From the NCBI GenBank assembly GCA_016741995.1, contig JACVCO010000005.1, positions 148,302-212,301 of the forward strand: a stretch of 64,000 nucleotides of DNA. The letters are read 5' to 3'. The notes under the pieces were generated by a model. The model did no database searches, was not told the DNA's origin, and saw only the letters and a list, made by a program, of their open reading frames with translations. The position numbers were made by a program, and so were the translations under genes. Every line of letters begins with the position of its first letter. Positions within the stretch are counted from its first letter, which is position 1. Below, in pieces: positions 29,611 to 39,163 of the stretch. The stretch is from Hydrogenophaga sp. (GTDB lineage: Bacteria > Pseudomonadota > Gammaproteobacteria > Burkholderiales > Burkholderiaceae_C).

Positions 29611-30960
29611 ATGGATGTGACCCCCACCCACCCGCACACCGGCGCGCCGCGCCGGGGCTGGCGCCGCTGGCTCGGCATGTTCAATCTCAACGACCCGCGC
29701 TGGGGCCGTGACGACAACGGCCAGGACGGCCGCAACGACGACGACCGTGGCGCACAGCGGCCCCGTGGCCAGGGCCCCAACCAGGGGCCGCCCGATCTCG
29801 ACGAACTGTGGCGCGACTTCAACCGCAAGCTCGGTGGCCTGCTGGGCAACCGCCGCGGGGGTGGTGGCGGGCAGGGCGGTGGTGCCGGCGGCAACGGCGG
29901 CGGTGGCCAGGGCTTCAACCCCAACCCCAAGGCGGCCGGTGTCGGCGTCGGCCTGATCGTCGGCGTGGCCGCGCTGATCTGGCTCGGCACGGGTTTCTTC
30001 ATCGTGCAGGAAGGCCAGCAGGCGGTGGTCACGCAGTTCGGCCGCTACCACAGCACCGTGGGGGCTGGCTTCAACTGGCGTCTGCCGTACCCGGTGCAGC
30101 GCCATGAGACCGTGTTCGTGACGCAGCTGCGCTCGGTGGACGTGGGCCGCGACAACGTCGTGCCGGCCACCGGCCTGCGCGAGTCGTCCATGCTGACCGA
30201 AGACGAGAACATCGTCGACATCAAGTTCGTGGTGCAGTACCGCCTGAGCGACGCACGCGCCTTCCTCTTCGAAAGCCGCGACCCCGACCTCGCCGTGCAG
30301 AAGGCCGCCGAGACGGCGGTGCGCGAGGTGGTGGGCAAGATGCGCATGGACGCCGTGCTTGCCGAAGAGCGCGACCAGATCGCGCCGCGTGTTCGCACAC
30401 TCATGCAGACCATCCTCGATCGCTACAACGTCGGTATCGAAGTGGTGGCTGTGAACCTGCAGCAAGGGGGCGTTCGCCCGCCCGAGCAGGTGCAGGCTGC
30501 TTTCGACGACGTGCTGCGCGCTGGCCAGGAGCGCGAGCGCGCCAAGAACGACGCCGAGGCCTACCGCAACGATGTGGTGCCTCGCGCACGCGGTACCGCC
30601 TCGCGCCTGACCGAAGAGGCCGAAGGCTACAAGGCCCGCATCGTGGCCCAGGCGCAAGGTGATTCGCAGCGCTTCCGCTCGGTGCTCACGGAATACCAGA
30701 AGGCGCCGCAGGTCACGCGCGAACGCCTCTACACCGAAGCCATGCAGCAGATCTACGGCAACGTGACCAAGGTGCTGGTGGACACCCAGAACGGCGGCTC
30801 CAATCTGCTGTACCTGCCGCTGGATCGGCTGATGCAGGCGGCGGGTGCATCCCAGACGGCACCCGCACCGACGTCGCTGCCCGGTTCGTCGGCGCCGACG
30901 CCCACCCCGCTGGAACGCTCGACCGATTCGGCCCGCTCGCGTGAGCGCGAGAGCCGCTGA
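29611..30960 (+). CDS. hflK: FtsH-modulating membrane protein HflK
   Basis: 449-residue SPFH/band-7 protein that, with HflC, forms a cage around FtsH in the inner membrane. The N-terminal cytoplasmic part has WRRWLGMFNLNDPRWG at about 17-32 and a glycine-only-like tract at about 83-101, then a membrane helix at about 109-131 and the SPFH domain from about 132 (VQEGQQAVVTQFGRY). A helical C-terminus ends in a Pro/Ser/Thr-rich tail. CAGGAACC lies upstream of ATG 29611. hflC follows 13 bp later. Confidence 0.94.
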   Translation: MDVTPTHPHTGAPRRGWRRWLGMFNLNDPRWGRDDNGQDGRNDDDRGAQRPRGQGPNQGPPDLDELWRDFNRKLGGLLGNRRGGGGGQGGGAGGNGGGGQGFNPNPKAAGVGVGLIVGVAALIWLGTGFFIVQEGQQAVVTQFGRYHSTVGAGFNWRLPYPVQRHETVFVTQLRSVDVGRDNVVPATGLRESSMLTEDENIVDIKFVVQYRLSDARAFLFESRDPDLAVQKAAETAVREVVGKMRMDAVLAEERDQIAPRVRTLMQTILDRYNVGIEVVAVNLQQGGVRPPEQVQAAFDDVLRAGQERERAKNDAEAYRNDVVPRARGTASRLTEEAEGYKARIVAQAQGDSQRFRSVLTEYQKAPQVTRERLYTEAMQQIYGNVTKVLVDTQNGGSNLLYLPLDRLMQAAGASQTAPAPTSLPGSSAPTPTPLERSTDSARSRERESR

Positions 30961-30973
30961 GCGAGGACAAGAC

Positions 30974-31867
30974 ATGAACAAGATCGGATTCATCATCACC
31001 TCGCTCATCGTGGTTCTGGCCATTGCCAGCTCCACGCTGTTCGTCGTCGACCAGCGCCAGTTCGGCGTTGTCTACCAGCTCGGCCAGATCAAGCAGGTCG
31101 TCACCGAGCCGGGGCTGAACTTCAAGCTGCCCCCGCCGTTCCAGAACGTCTCCTACATCGACAAGCGCCTGCTCACGCTCGAAAGCCAGGACAGCGAACC
31201 CACGCTGACCGCCGAGAAGCAGCGCGTGGTGATCGACTGGTACGTGCGCTGGCGCATCAGCGAGCCGCAGGCCTACATCCGCAACGTCGGTACCAACGAA
31301 CGCGCCGGTGCCCTGCAGCTCAACCGCGTGGTGCGCAACTCGTTCCAGCAGGAAGTGAACAAGCGCACCCTGCGTGAATTGCTCTCGGCGCGACGCGACG
31401 ACCTCATGCGCGACGTGCAACGCCAGGTCACCGCTGCCATCCAGAGCGCCAACCAGCCCTGGGGCATGGAGGTGGTGGACGTGCGTATCAACCGCGTCGA
31501 CTACGCCGAATCCATCGTGACATCGGTCTACCAGCGCATGGAGGCCGAGCGCAAGCGGGTGGCCAACGAATTGCGTTCCACCGGCTTTGCTGAAGGCGAG
31601 GCCATCCGCGCCGATGCCGACCGGCAGCGCGAGGTCACCGTGGCCGAGGCCTACCGCGATGCCCAGCGCATCAAGGGTGAAGGCGATGCCCTGGCAGCCG
31701 CTGCGTTCTCCGACGCCTTCGGTCGCGATCCGGCGTTCGCGCGGTTTTACCGCCAGCTCGAAGCCTACAAGTCCAGCTTTGCTGGCAAGGGCGACGTGAT
31801 GGTGGTGGATCCCTCGACCGATTTCTTTGGCGCGCTGCGCAGCAGCAACCTGCCAGCACCCCGGTGA
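30974..31867 (+). CDS. hflC: FtsH-modulating membrane protein HflC
   Basis: 297-residue partner of HflK. One N-terminal membrane helix is at about 5-22 (GFIITSLIVVLAIASSTL), followed by the SPFH domain (VVDQRQFGVVYQLGQIKQ) and a coiled-coil region with RMEAERKRVANELRSTGFAEGE and REVTVAEAYRDAQRIKGEGD. The start ATG 30974 has GAGGACAAG upstream. It lies 13 bp after hflK and 1 bp before the DUF2065 gene, so the three are surely one transcript. Confidence 0.95.
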   Translation: MNKIGFIITSLIVVLAIASSTLFVVDQRQFGVVYQLGQIKQVVTEPGLNFKLPPPFQNVSYIDKRLLTLESQDSEPTLTAEKQRVVIDWYVRWRISEPQAYIRNVGTNERAGALQLNRVVRNSFQQEVNKRTLRELLSARRDDLMRDVQRQVTAAIQSANQPWGMEVVDVRINRVDYAESIVTSVYQRMEAERKRVANELRSTGFAEGEAIRADADRQREVTVAEAYRDAQRIKGEGDALAAAAFSDAFGRDPAFARFYRQLEAYKSSFAGKGDVMVVDPSTDFFGALRSSNLPAPR

Positions 31868-31868
31868 C

Positions 31869-32054
31869 ATGAGCGAGGCCTGGTGGCTCGCACTGGGCCT
31901 GGTGCTGGTCTTCGAAGGCCTGCTGCCGCTGATCTCGCCCGGTGGCTGGCGGCGCGTGTTCAGCCAGATGCTCACGCTGCGCGACGGGCAGATCCGTTTT
32001 TTCGGCCTGATCAGCGTGGCCATCGGCGCGCTGATCGCCATGCTGTTCGGCTGA
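31869..32054 (+). CDS. Small inner-membrane protein of the DUF2065 family (YjeT-like)
   Basis: 61 residues, nearly all of it two membrane helices: about 5-22 (WWLALGLVLVFEGLLPLI) and about 43-60 (FFGLISVAIGALIAMLFG), joined by a basic loop, GGWRRVFSQML. Function is unknown. The position directly after hflC and before purA is the same as yjeT in E. coli. ATG 31869 begins immediately after the hflC stop, which points to translational coupling with HflC. Confidence 0.9.
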   Translation: MSEAWWLALGLVLVFEGLLPLISPGGWRRVFSQMLTLRDGQIRFFGLISVAIGALIAMLFG

Positions 32055-32084
32055 GCCGCTGCCGGGCGGCCCGGACCCGCCCGG

Positions 32085-32090
32085 TAGAAT
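32085..32090 (+). promoter_or_regulatory. Candidate -10 (TAGAAT) of hisZ-purA
   Basis: GG-TAGAAT-CGCG lies 30 nt before the hisZ ATG in a 65-bp gap. It matches the TANAATC pattern found before ndk, purL and ppa. The -35 is not recognisable. Confidence 0.4.
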
Positions 32091-32119
32091 CGCGTTTTTA
32101 ACAGCGTCCCCCAAACGCC

Positions 32120-33286
32120 ATGTCTGCCTGGGTCCTCCCGGATCACATCGCCGATGTCCTGCCCTCCGAGGCCCGGCACATCGAAGAACTCCGCCGAAGC
32201 CTGCTCGACACCGCGCGCTCGTATGGCTACGAGCTCGTGATGCCGCCGCTGGTGGAGCACATCGAATCCCTGCTCACCGGCACCGGTGAGTCGCTCGATC
32301 TCCAGACCTTCAAGCTCGTCGACCAGTTGAGCGGCCGCACGCTCGGCCTGCGCGCCGACAGCACGCCGCAGGTCGCCCGCATTGATGCCCACCTGCTCAA
32401 CCGGCACGGCGTGGCGCGCCTTTGTTATTGCGGGCCCGTGGTGCACACCCGCATCGACCGCCCTGCGGCGGGCCGTGAGCCGCTGCAGTTCGGTGCAGAG
32501 ATCTATGGCCATGCGGGGCTGGAGGCCGACCTTGAGGCCGTGGAGCTGGCGCAGGCCTGCCTGCGTGCGGCGGGCCTGCGCGATCTGCAACTCGACCTGG
32601 CCGATGTGCGCGTGATCGATGCCGTGCTCGATCCGTTGCACCTGCCTGCGGCCCAGGTGGCCCGGTTGCATGCCGCCCTCACCGCGAAGGACGCGGCCGA
32701 ACTGCGCTCGCTGGCGCGCGAACTGCCGGCGGCCACGCGTACCGATCTGTCGCTGCTGACCACGCTCTACGGCGACGTGTCGGTGCTCGGCGAAGCACGG
32801 CGTGGCCTCACGCCATCGCCCACGCTGCACGCCGCGCTGGACGCGCTGCAATGGCTCGCCGATCACGTGCAGGGCATGGGCCTCTCGTTCGACTTGTCCG
32901 ATCTGCGGGGCTACGCCTACTACAGCGGCGTGCGCTTTGCGGTGTTCGCCCGCGATGCACAGGGCCCGGCGGCCGATATCGCACGCGGCGGCCGCTACGA
33001 CGAGGTGGGCGCGGTGTTCGGCCGCAAGCGGCCCGCCGTGGGCTTCAGCCTCGACGTGAAGGAACTGGTGGCCGCCGTGGCGCCGCGCGCGCTGGCCGCC
33101 GCCATTCGCGCGCCCTGGAGTACCGATGCCGGGCTGCGCGAGGCCATTGCCGCCTTGCGCGCACAAGGCCAGACCGTGGTGTGCGCCTTGCCGGGCCACG
33201 ACCACCAGGTCGATGAATTCCACTGCGACCGCGAGCTGGTGCCTGACACCGGCCGCGCGGGCACCTGGACCGTACGAACCCTCTGA
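32120..33286 (+). CDS. hisZ: ATP phosphoribosyltransferase regulatory subunit HisZ
   Basis: 388-residue catalytic-like paralogue of histidyl-tRNA synthetase that activates the short form of HisG, the first enzyme of histidine synthesis. The class II fold is visible: [13 protein letters not shown] near 48-60, [14 protein letters not shown] (motif 2-like) and [33 protein letters not shown]. The protein is shorter than HisS and lacks the anticodon-binding domain. hisG is not in the window. Its location before purA is typical of Burkholderiales. purA begins 12 bp downstream. Confidence 0.93.
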   Translation: MSAWVLPDHIADVLPSEARHIEELRRSLLDTARSYGYELVMPPLVEHIESLLTGTGESLDLQTFKLVDQLSGRTLGLRADSTPQVARIDAHLLNRHGVARLCYCGPVVHTRIDRPAAGREPLQFGAEIYGHAGLEADLEAVELAQACLRAAGLRDLQLDLADVRVIDAVLDPLHLPAAQVARLHAALTAKDAAELRSLARELPAATRTDLSLLTTLYGDVSVLGEARRGLTPSPTLHAALDALQWLADHVQGMGLSFDLSDLRGYAYYSGVRFAVFARDAQGPAADIARGGRYDEVGAVFGRKRPAVGFSLDVKELVAAVAPRALAAAIRAPWSTDAGLREAIAALRAQGQTVVCALPGHDHQVDEFHCDRELVPDTGRAGTWTVRTL

Positions 33287-34687
<1,401 letters not shown>

Positions 34688-34749
34688 TTCCGGGTAGGGC
34701 GCTCGAATCTGTCACCCCAAACTCTTCCGAACCCCCACCCGGAGCCCGC

Positions 34750-35274
34750 ATGCTCACCGAAGACGGCAAACACCTCTACGTCTCCTACGACGAGTACCAC
34801 AACCTGATCGAGAAGCTCGCGCTCAAGGTCTACCAGTCGGGCTGGGAGTTCGACACCATCCTGTGCCTGGCGCGCGGTGGCATGCGCCCCGGTGACATCC
34901 TCTCGCGCATCTTCGACAAGCCGCTGGCCATCATGTCCACCAGCTCCTACCGCGCCGAGGCCGGCACGGTGCAGGGCAAGCTCGACATCGCGCGCTACAT
35001 CACCACGCCCAAGGGCGAGATCGCGGGCAAGGTGCTGCTGGTCGACGACCTGGCCGATTCGGGCCACACGCTCAAGGTCGTGATCGACCTGCTGAAGAAC
35101 AACTACTCGCCCATCTCCGAGTTGCGCAGCGCGGTGATCTGGACCAAGGCGCTCTCCACCTTCACGCCCGATTACTCGGTGGAATACCTGCCCACCAACC
35201 CCTGGATCCACCAGCCGTTCGAGGGCTACGACAGCCTGCGCCCCGCCCAGTTGCTGGAAAAGTGGAAAGTCTGA
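34750..35274 (+). CDS. Purine-type phosphoribosyltransferase
   Basis: 174-residue type I phosphoribosyltransferase. The PRPP-binding loop is VLLVDDLADSGHT at about 97-109, with an upstream ILCLARGGMRPGDILSR substrate loop. Size and motifs resemble xanthine-guanine or hypoxanthine salvage enzymes (Gpt/Hpt), and the position after purA supports purine salvage, but the exact base cannot be named. GGAGCCCGC precedes ATG 34750. The stop TGA shares its last base with the next ATG (TGATG). Confidence 0.88.
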   Translation: MLTEDGKHLYVSYDEYHNLIEKLALKVYQSGWEFDTILCLARGGMRPGDILSRIFDKPLAIMSTSSYRAEAGTVQGKLDIARYITTPKGEIAGKVLLVDDLADSGHTLKVVIDLLKNNYSPISELRSAVIWTKALSTFTPDYSVEYLPTNPWIHQPFEGYDSLRPAQLLEKWKV

Positions 35275-36464
35275 TGGCGTCGGGGAAGCGCTCCACCGGC
35301 CTCATCCACCACCCTTACAAGCCCCCCGGGGGCTTCGAGGCCGTCGCGCCGGGTGTGCACAAGGCCTCGACCGTCATCTTCCCCAACGTGCATGCGCTGC
35401 GCACGTTCGACTGGAAGGACAAGAGCGGCTACACCTATGGCCTGCACGGCACGCCCACCACCTTCACGCTCGAGGAGCGCATCGCCACGCTCGACGGCGG
35501 GCGTTTCTGCGTGTTGGCCCCCAGCGGCCTGTCGGCCATGGCCCTGGTGGACATGGCCTTCCTGCGCACCGGCGACGAGCTGCTGATCCCCGACAACGGC
35601 TATGAACCCGGCAAGAGTTTCGCCGCCGGCGAGCTGGCCGAGTGGGGCATCACGCACCGCTTCTACGACCCCATGGACCCGGCCGACCTGGCCGCGAAGA
35701 TATCGCCGGCCACCCGCCTGGTGTGGCTGGAGGCCGCGGGCTCCATCACGCTGGAGTTTCCCGACGTGCCCGCGCTGGTCGCGGTGGTCAAGGCGGCCAA
35801 CCAGGGCCGTGAGCGCCCCATCGTCACCGCGCTGGACAGTACCTGGGGTGCCGGCATCGCCTACCAGCCGTTCGAGCTGGGCGTGGACATCTCCCTTCAG
35901 GCGCTGACCAAGTACGCCAGCGGCGGGGCCGACGTGCTCATGGGCTCGATCGTCACGCGCGACGAGGCCCTGCACCGCGCCGTGCTGCTGTGCCACATGC
36001 GCCTGGGCCTGTTCATCGGCGTGAACGACGCCGAGCTCGTGCTGCGTGGCCTGCACTCCATCGAACTGCGCTACCAGCGGCAGGACGCCACCGCCCGCGA
36101 GCTGGCGGTCTGGCTGCAGGGGCAACCGGGCGTGGCCCGCGTGTTCCACCCCGCGCTGCCCGGCTCGCCCGGGCACGACACCTGGAAGCGCGACGCCAGC
36201 GCGGCCGCCTGCCTGTTCAGCGCCGCGTTCGAGCCCGGCATTTCCCAGGCCCGCATCGACGCGTTCTGCGATGCCCTGCGCCTGTTCAAGCTGGGCTGGA
36301 GCTGGGCCGGCCCCATCAGCCTTTGTGCGCCCTACAACGTGCCCGGCATCCGCAAGCTGGGTTGGCCCCACGCGGGGGGTCTGGTACGCTTTGCCGCCGG
36401 CCTGGAGCACGTCGAAGACCTCCGCGCCGATCTGGCCCAGGCCTTGCCGCAATTGCAGGCCTGA
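35274..36464 (+). CDS. metC: Cystathionine beta-lyase-type PLP enzyme
   Basis: 396-residue member of the Cys/Met metabolism PLP family (trans-sulfuration). ATG 35274 is chosen because GGAAAG precedes it and it overlaps the previous stop by one base; a GTG at 35262 is also in frame. The PLP-binding lysine lies in QALTKYASGGADVLMGS. YGLHGTPTTFTLEERIATLDGG near 47-68 and the SGLSAM cofactor region near 83-88 are typical. The N-terminus GKRSTGLIHHPYKPPGGF matches the beta-lyase subgroup. Cystathionine gamma-synthase or lyase activity cannot be excluded. Coupling to a phosphoribosyltransferase is unusual in function. Confidence 0.86.
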   Translation: MASGKRSTGLIHHPYKPPGGFEAVAPGVHKASTVIFPNVHALRTFDWKDKSGYTYGLHGTPTTFTLEERIATLDGGRFCVLAPSGLSAMALVDMAFLRTGDELLIPDNGYEPGKSFAAGELAEWGITHRFYDPMDPADLAAKISPATRLVWLEAAGSITLEFPDVPALVAVVKAANQGRERPIVTALDSTWGAGIAYQPFELGVDISLQALTKYASGGADVLMGSIVTRDEALHRAVLLCHMRLGLFIGVNDAELVLRGLHSIELRYQRQDATARELAVWLQGQPGVARVFHPALPGSPGHDTWKRDASAAACLFSAAFEPGISQARIDAFCDALRLFKLGWSWAGPISLCAPYNVPGIRKLGWPHAGGLVRFAAGLEHVEDLRADLAQALPQLQA

Positions 36465-36490
36465 TCTCACCCACCTCTCAGGACACCGCC

Positions 36491-36676
36491 TTGGCCACGC
36501 CGAACTACGGATACGAAAAGCGCCAGCGCGAGCTGGCAAAGAAGCAGAAGAAGGAAGAGAAAGCGCGGCAGAAGGCTGCGCGCAAGACCGGCGATGGGCC
36601 CCATCCCGGTGACGAACCGCAGGACGGTGCCGACGCCACGGGCACGGCCAACGGCGAAGGCGGCAGCGCCGACTGA
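36491..36676 (+). CDS. Small lysine-rich conserved hypothetical protein
   Basis: 61 residues from TTG 36491, with CTCAGGACACC upstream. The first half (ATPNYGYEKRQRELAKKQKK and a further EEKARQKAARK) is a highly charged helix, and the second half is acidic, with Gly/Asp/Glu/Pro. I recognise this ATPNYGYEKRQREL start from many Burkholderiales hypothetical proteins; its function is unknown. Basic helices of this kind may bind RNA, but that is speculation. It is 26 bp after metC and ends 18 bp from convergent mnmH. Confidence 0.75.
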   Translation: MATPNYGYEKRQRELAKKQKKEEKARQKAARKTGDGPHPGDEPQDGADATGTANGEGGSAD

Positions 36677-36694
36677 GCGCGCCCGCGGGGCCGT

Positions 36695-37759
36695 TCAGTG
36701 CGCCTCGGTGGCGATCAGTGAGCGGGCGGCGGCCCGCATGGCCCGGTCGGATCGGTCGGGCACGGGGCAAGACAGGGCTTGCGGGTAGCGCTGGAAGTTG
36801 CGCTGCGTCGAGGCCAGGTAGGTGGGGTCGTAGTGCCGCACCAGCAAATCCAGCACCACGGCAGGCGTGTTCCCCGCGCGCACCTGCTCCGCCCAACTGT
36901 TCACGACCTCGGCGCCGCGCATCTCCCGCAATGCCTGCAGGCGCTCGATGAAGAAATCGGGGCGCTCCACGAAGAAGGCATAGTCTTCCAGCAACAGGGC
37001 CACGCGCTCGCCGTCGGCCAGTTGCAGTGCGATGCATTCGCTCGTGCGCATCGCCTCCATCAGGGCGTCGGGCACGCGCAGGTTGCCCACTTTCTTGCTC
37101 TCGCTTTCCACGTACACGGGGCGTGCCGGGTCGAAACGGCGCAGCGCATCCCAGATGAGCGAGTCGAAATGCTTCTGGCTGGGCTGCGGCTGCCCGGGCA
37201 GCAGGCCCAGCACCGAGCTGCGGTGGCGGGCCAGGGCCTCGAGGTCGAGCACCTGTGCGCCCTCGGTCGCGAGGGCCTGCAGCAGGCGCGTCTTGCCGCT
37301 GCCCGTGGGGCCGCAGAGCACGCGGTAGCGCAGGCCCGGTGCCCGTTGCGCCAGATCGTCCACCAGTGCCGCGCGCCAGGCCTTGTAGCCACCTTCGATG
37401 AGCGTGACCTGAAAACCGATGGCCCCCAGGATGGTGGCCAGAGAGCCGCTGCGGTGCCCGCCGCGCCAGCAATACGCCAGCGGCCGCCAGCCCTTGGGTT
37501 TGTCGATCACCTCGCGCTCGATGTGGGCTGCGATGTTGCGTGCCGCCAGCGCTGCCCCGCGTTTCTTCGCTTCGAAGGCGCTGTCCTGCCGGTACATCGT
37601 CCCGATGGTGATGCGCTCGGCGTTGTTCAAGGTGGGCCAGTTCACCGCGCCGGGCAGGTGGTCCAGGGCGTACTCGTCCTCGGTGCGGGCATCGATGAAG
37701 GTGTCGAACTCGGCGAGGCGCCGCAGCACCTCGTTGGCGCTGAGAAAGGCAACGGGCAT
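36695..37759 (-). CDS. mnmH: tRNA 2-selenouridine synthase
   Basis: 354-residue enzyme (also ybbB/selU) replacing sulfur with selenium at U34 of some tRNAs, through a geranylated intermediate. The N-terminal rhodanese domain is at about 1-135, with catalytic Cys97 in YCWRGGHRSG; the P-loop domain follows, with GPTGSGKT at 150-157. The ATG at 37759 has no Shine-Dalgarno sequence, and GATAAT lies 7 nt upstream inside the preceding esterase gene. selD, which makes the selenophosphate donor, is not in the window. It is 8 bp downstream of the esterase gene. Confidence 0.93.
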   Translation of the reverse strand: MPVAFLSANEVLRRLAEFDTFIDARTEDEYALDHLPGAVNWPTLNNAERITIGTMYRQDSAFEAKKRGAALAARNIAAHIEREVIDKPKGWRPLAYCWRGGHRSGSLATILGAIGFQVTLIEGGYKAWRAALVDDLAQRAPGLRYRVLCGPTGSGKTRLLQALATEGAQVLDLEALARHRSSVLGLLPGQPQPSQKHFDSLIWDALRRFDPARPVYVESESKKVGNLRVPDALMEAMRTSECIALQLADGERVALLLEDYAFFVERPDFFIERLQALREMRGAEVVNSWAEQVRAGNTPAVVLDLLVRHYDPTYLASTQRNFQRYPQALSCPVPDRSDRAMRAAARSLIATEAH

Positions 37760-37766
37760 GGGCAGG

Positions 37767-37772
37767 ATTATC
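37767..37772 (-). promoter_or_regulatory. Candidate -10 (GATAAT) of mnmH, 7 nt before ATG
   Basis: On the minus strand GGCGGGATAATCCTGCCCATG includes the mnmH start. The hexamer lies at the very 3' end of the esterase gene. The spacing predicts a leaderless mRNA. Almost the same sequence precedes rlmB (39151) and map (44152). Confidence 0.45.
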
Positions 37773-38433
37773 CCGCCGCGACCAGCTTCCTCAGTTCGGG
37801 CCAGACCGTGTCTCGCATGATCGGCTGGGCCTTTTCGTTGGGGTGGATGCGGTCGCTCTGGAACAGCGCCAGCGGGTCGGCGATGTCGGCGACGCCCTTG
37901 AGGAAGAAGGGCACCAGCGCGGTTTTTTCGTCGCGCGCCACACCGGTGAAGATCTCGCGGAACTCCTGCGCGTACTTCGTACCGTAGTTGGGCGGCATGT
38001 CCATGCCCAGCAACAGCACGCGCGCGCCCGCCGCCTTGGCGGCTTTCGCCATGGCGCCGATGTTCTCGCGCGTCATGGACAGGGGCAGGCCGCGCAGGGC
38101 GTCGTTGCCCCCGAGCTCGATCACCACCACCGCAGGCTGGTGTTGCTTGAGCAGCGCGGGCAGGCGCGAGCGGCCTCCCGAGGTGGTGTCGCCGCTGATG
38201 CTGGCGTTGATCACCCGGGCATTGAGTTTTTCGGCGGCGATTTTTTGTTCGGTGAGCGCGACCCAGCCACTGCCGCGGCGCAGGCCGTACTCGGCGCTGA
38301 GGGAATCGCCCACCACCAGCACCACCGGGGCCGGTTTGCCCTGAGCATGCAGCACGCCGACATGTCCGAATGACAGCGCTGTAATCAGGCACAGGCTAAA
38401 GTGGCGGCGGTTTGAAATCTGGGATTGCTTCAT
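37768..38433 (-). CDS. tesA: Exported GDSL-type esterase / lysophospholipase (TesA-like)
   Basis: 221-residue SGNH hydrolase. The signal peptide (MKQSQISNRRHFSLCLITAL, ending near HAQ at 31) is followed by block I GDSLSAEYG (Ser44), block II near SISGD, block III GGNDALRG, and block V SDRIHPNEK with the Asp-His pair. Homologues act as acyl-CoA thioesterase, arylesterase or lysophospholipase in the periplasm. It is divergent from an ABC ATPase, as tesA is from ybbA in E. coli, which supports the name. Its ATG (38433-38431) shares bases with the ATG of the opposite gene. Confidence 0.9.
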   Translation of the reverse strand: MKQSQISNRRHFSLCLITALSFGHVGVLHAQGKPAPVVLVVGDSLSAEYGLRRGSGWVALTEQKIAAEKLNARVINASISGDTTSGGRSRLPALLKQHQPAVVVIELGGNDALRGLPLSMTRENIGAMAKAAKAAGARVLLLGMDMPPNYGTKYAQEFREIFTGVARDEKTALVPFFLKGVADIADPLALFQSDRIHPNEKAQPIMRDTVWPELRKLVAAG

Positions 38434-39133
38434 GTCCGATGTGATGATTGCGGTCAGCCATGTGTTCAAGTCGGTCACCGACTCGACGGGCACGCTGACC
38501 ATTCTGCGGGATATCGATTTCGCCGTGCGCCGCGGCGAAACGGTGGCCATCGTGGGGGCCTCCGGCTCGGGCAAGAGCACGCTGCTGTCCATCGTGGCCG
38601 GGTTGGATACGCCCACGCAAGGTTCGGTTCACATCGACGGCAGCGACCTGTTCGCGCTCGACGAAGACCGTCGCGCCGCGCTGCGGGCCGCGAAGGTGGG
38701 TTTCGTGTTCCAGAGCTTCCAGTTGCTGGCCAACCTGACCGCGCTGGAAAACGTGATGCTGCCGCTGGAGCTGGCCGGGCGGCGCGACGCGCGGCAGGCC
38801 GCCACCGCCATGCTGCAGCGCGTGGGCCTGGGCGAGCGGCTCAACCACTACCCCAAGGTGCTGTCGGGTGGTGAACAGCAGCGTGTGGCGCTGGCGCGTG
38901 CCTTCGTGGTGCGCCCGGCCGTGCTGCTGGCCGACGAGCCCACCGGCAGCCTGGATTTCGCCACCGGCGAGGCCGTGATGGGGCTGATGTTCGAGCTCAA
39001 CCGCGAACAGCACACCACGCTGGTGCTGGTCACACACGACCGCGGCATCGCGGCGCGCTGCGACCGTCGCATCACCATCGCGGCGGGGCAGGTGGCCGAC
39101 ATCTCCAGCGGCGCATCGGCCATCGCGGCCTGA
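38432..39133 (+). CDS. ybbA: ABC transporter ATP-binding protein (YbbA/LolD-like)
   Basis: 233-residue ABC ATPase of the MacB/LolD class. Walker A is GASGSGKST (42-50), the Q-loop FVFQSFQLLANLTALENV, the signature LSGGEQQRVALARAF and Walker B LLADEPTGSLD; the H-loop histidine is in VLVTHD. In E. coli ybbA is followed by the permease gene ybbP. Here the next gene is rlmB, 30 bp away, so no permease is adjacent and the partner must be elsewhere or absent. The ATG shares CATG with the divergent esterase start. Confidence 0.9.
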   Translation: MSDVMIAVSHVFKSVTDSTGTLTILRDIDFAVRRGETVAIVGASGSGKSTLLSIVAGLDTPTQGSVHIDGSDLFALDEDRRAALRAAKVGFVFQSFQLLANLTALENVMLPLELAGRRDARQAATAMLQRVGLGERLNHYPKVLSGGEQQRVALARAFVVRPAVLLADEPTGSLDFATGEAVMGLMFELNREQHTTLVLVTHDRGIAARCDRRITIAAGQVADISSGASAIAA

Positions 39134-39150
39134 GCCCCCGGGCTCGGCGG

Positions 39151-39156
39151 GATAAT
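39151..39156 (+). promoter_or_regulatory. Candidate -10 (GATAAT) of rlmB, 7 nt before ATG
   Basis: GGCGGGATAATCCCGCCCATG spans the end of the 30-bp ybbA-rlmB gap and includes the rlmB start. No Shine-Dalgarno sequence is present between the hexamer and the ATG, so transcription probably starts at or next to the ATG. A weak CCTGAG is placed 16 nt upstream as a possible -35. Confidence 0.45.
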
Positions 39157-39163
39157 CCCGCCC

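Noticed and set aside
29855..29930. GGC/GGT-rich stretch considered as a DNA repeat or regulatory element.
   Set aside because: It encodes the glycine tract at the N-terminus of HflK in frame.
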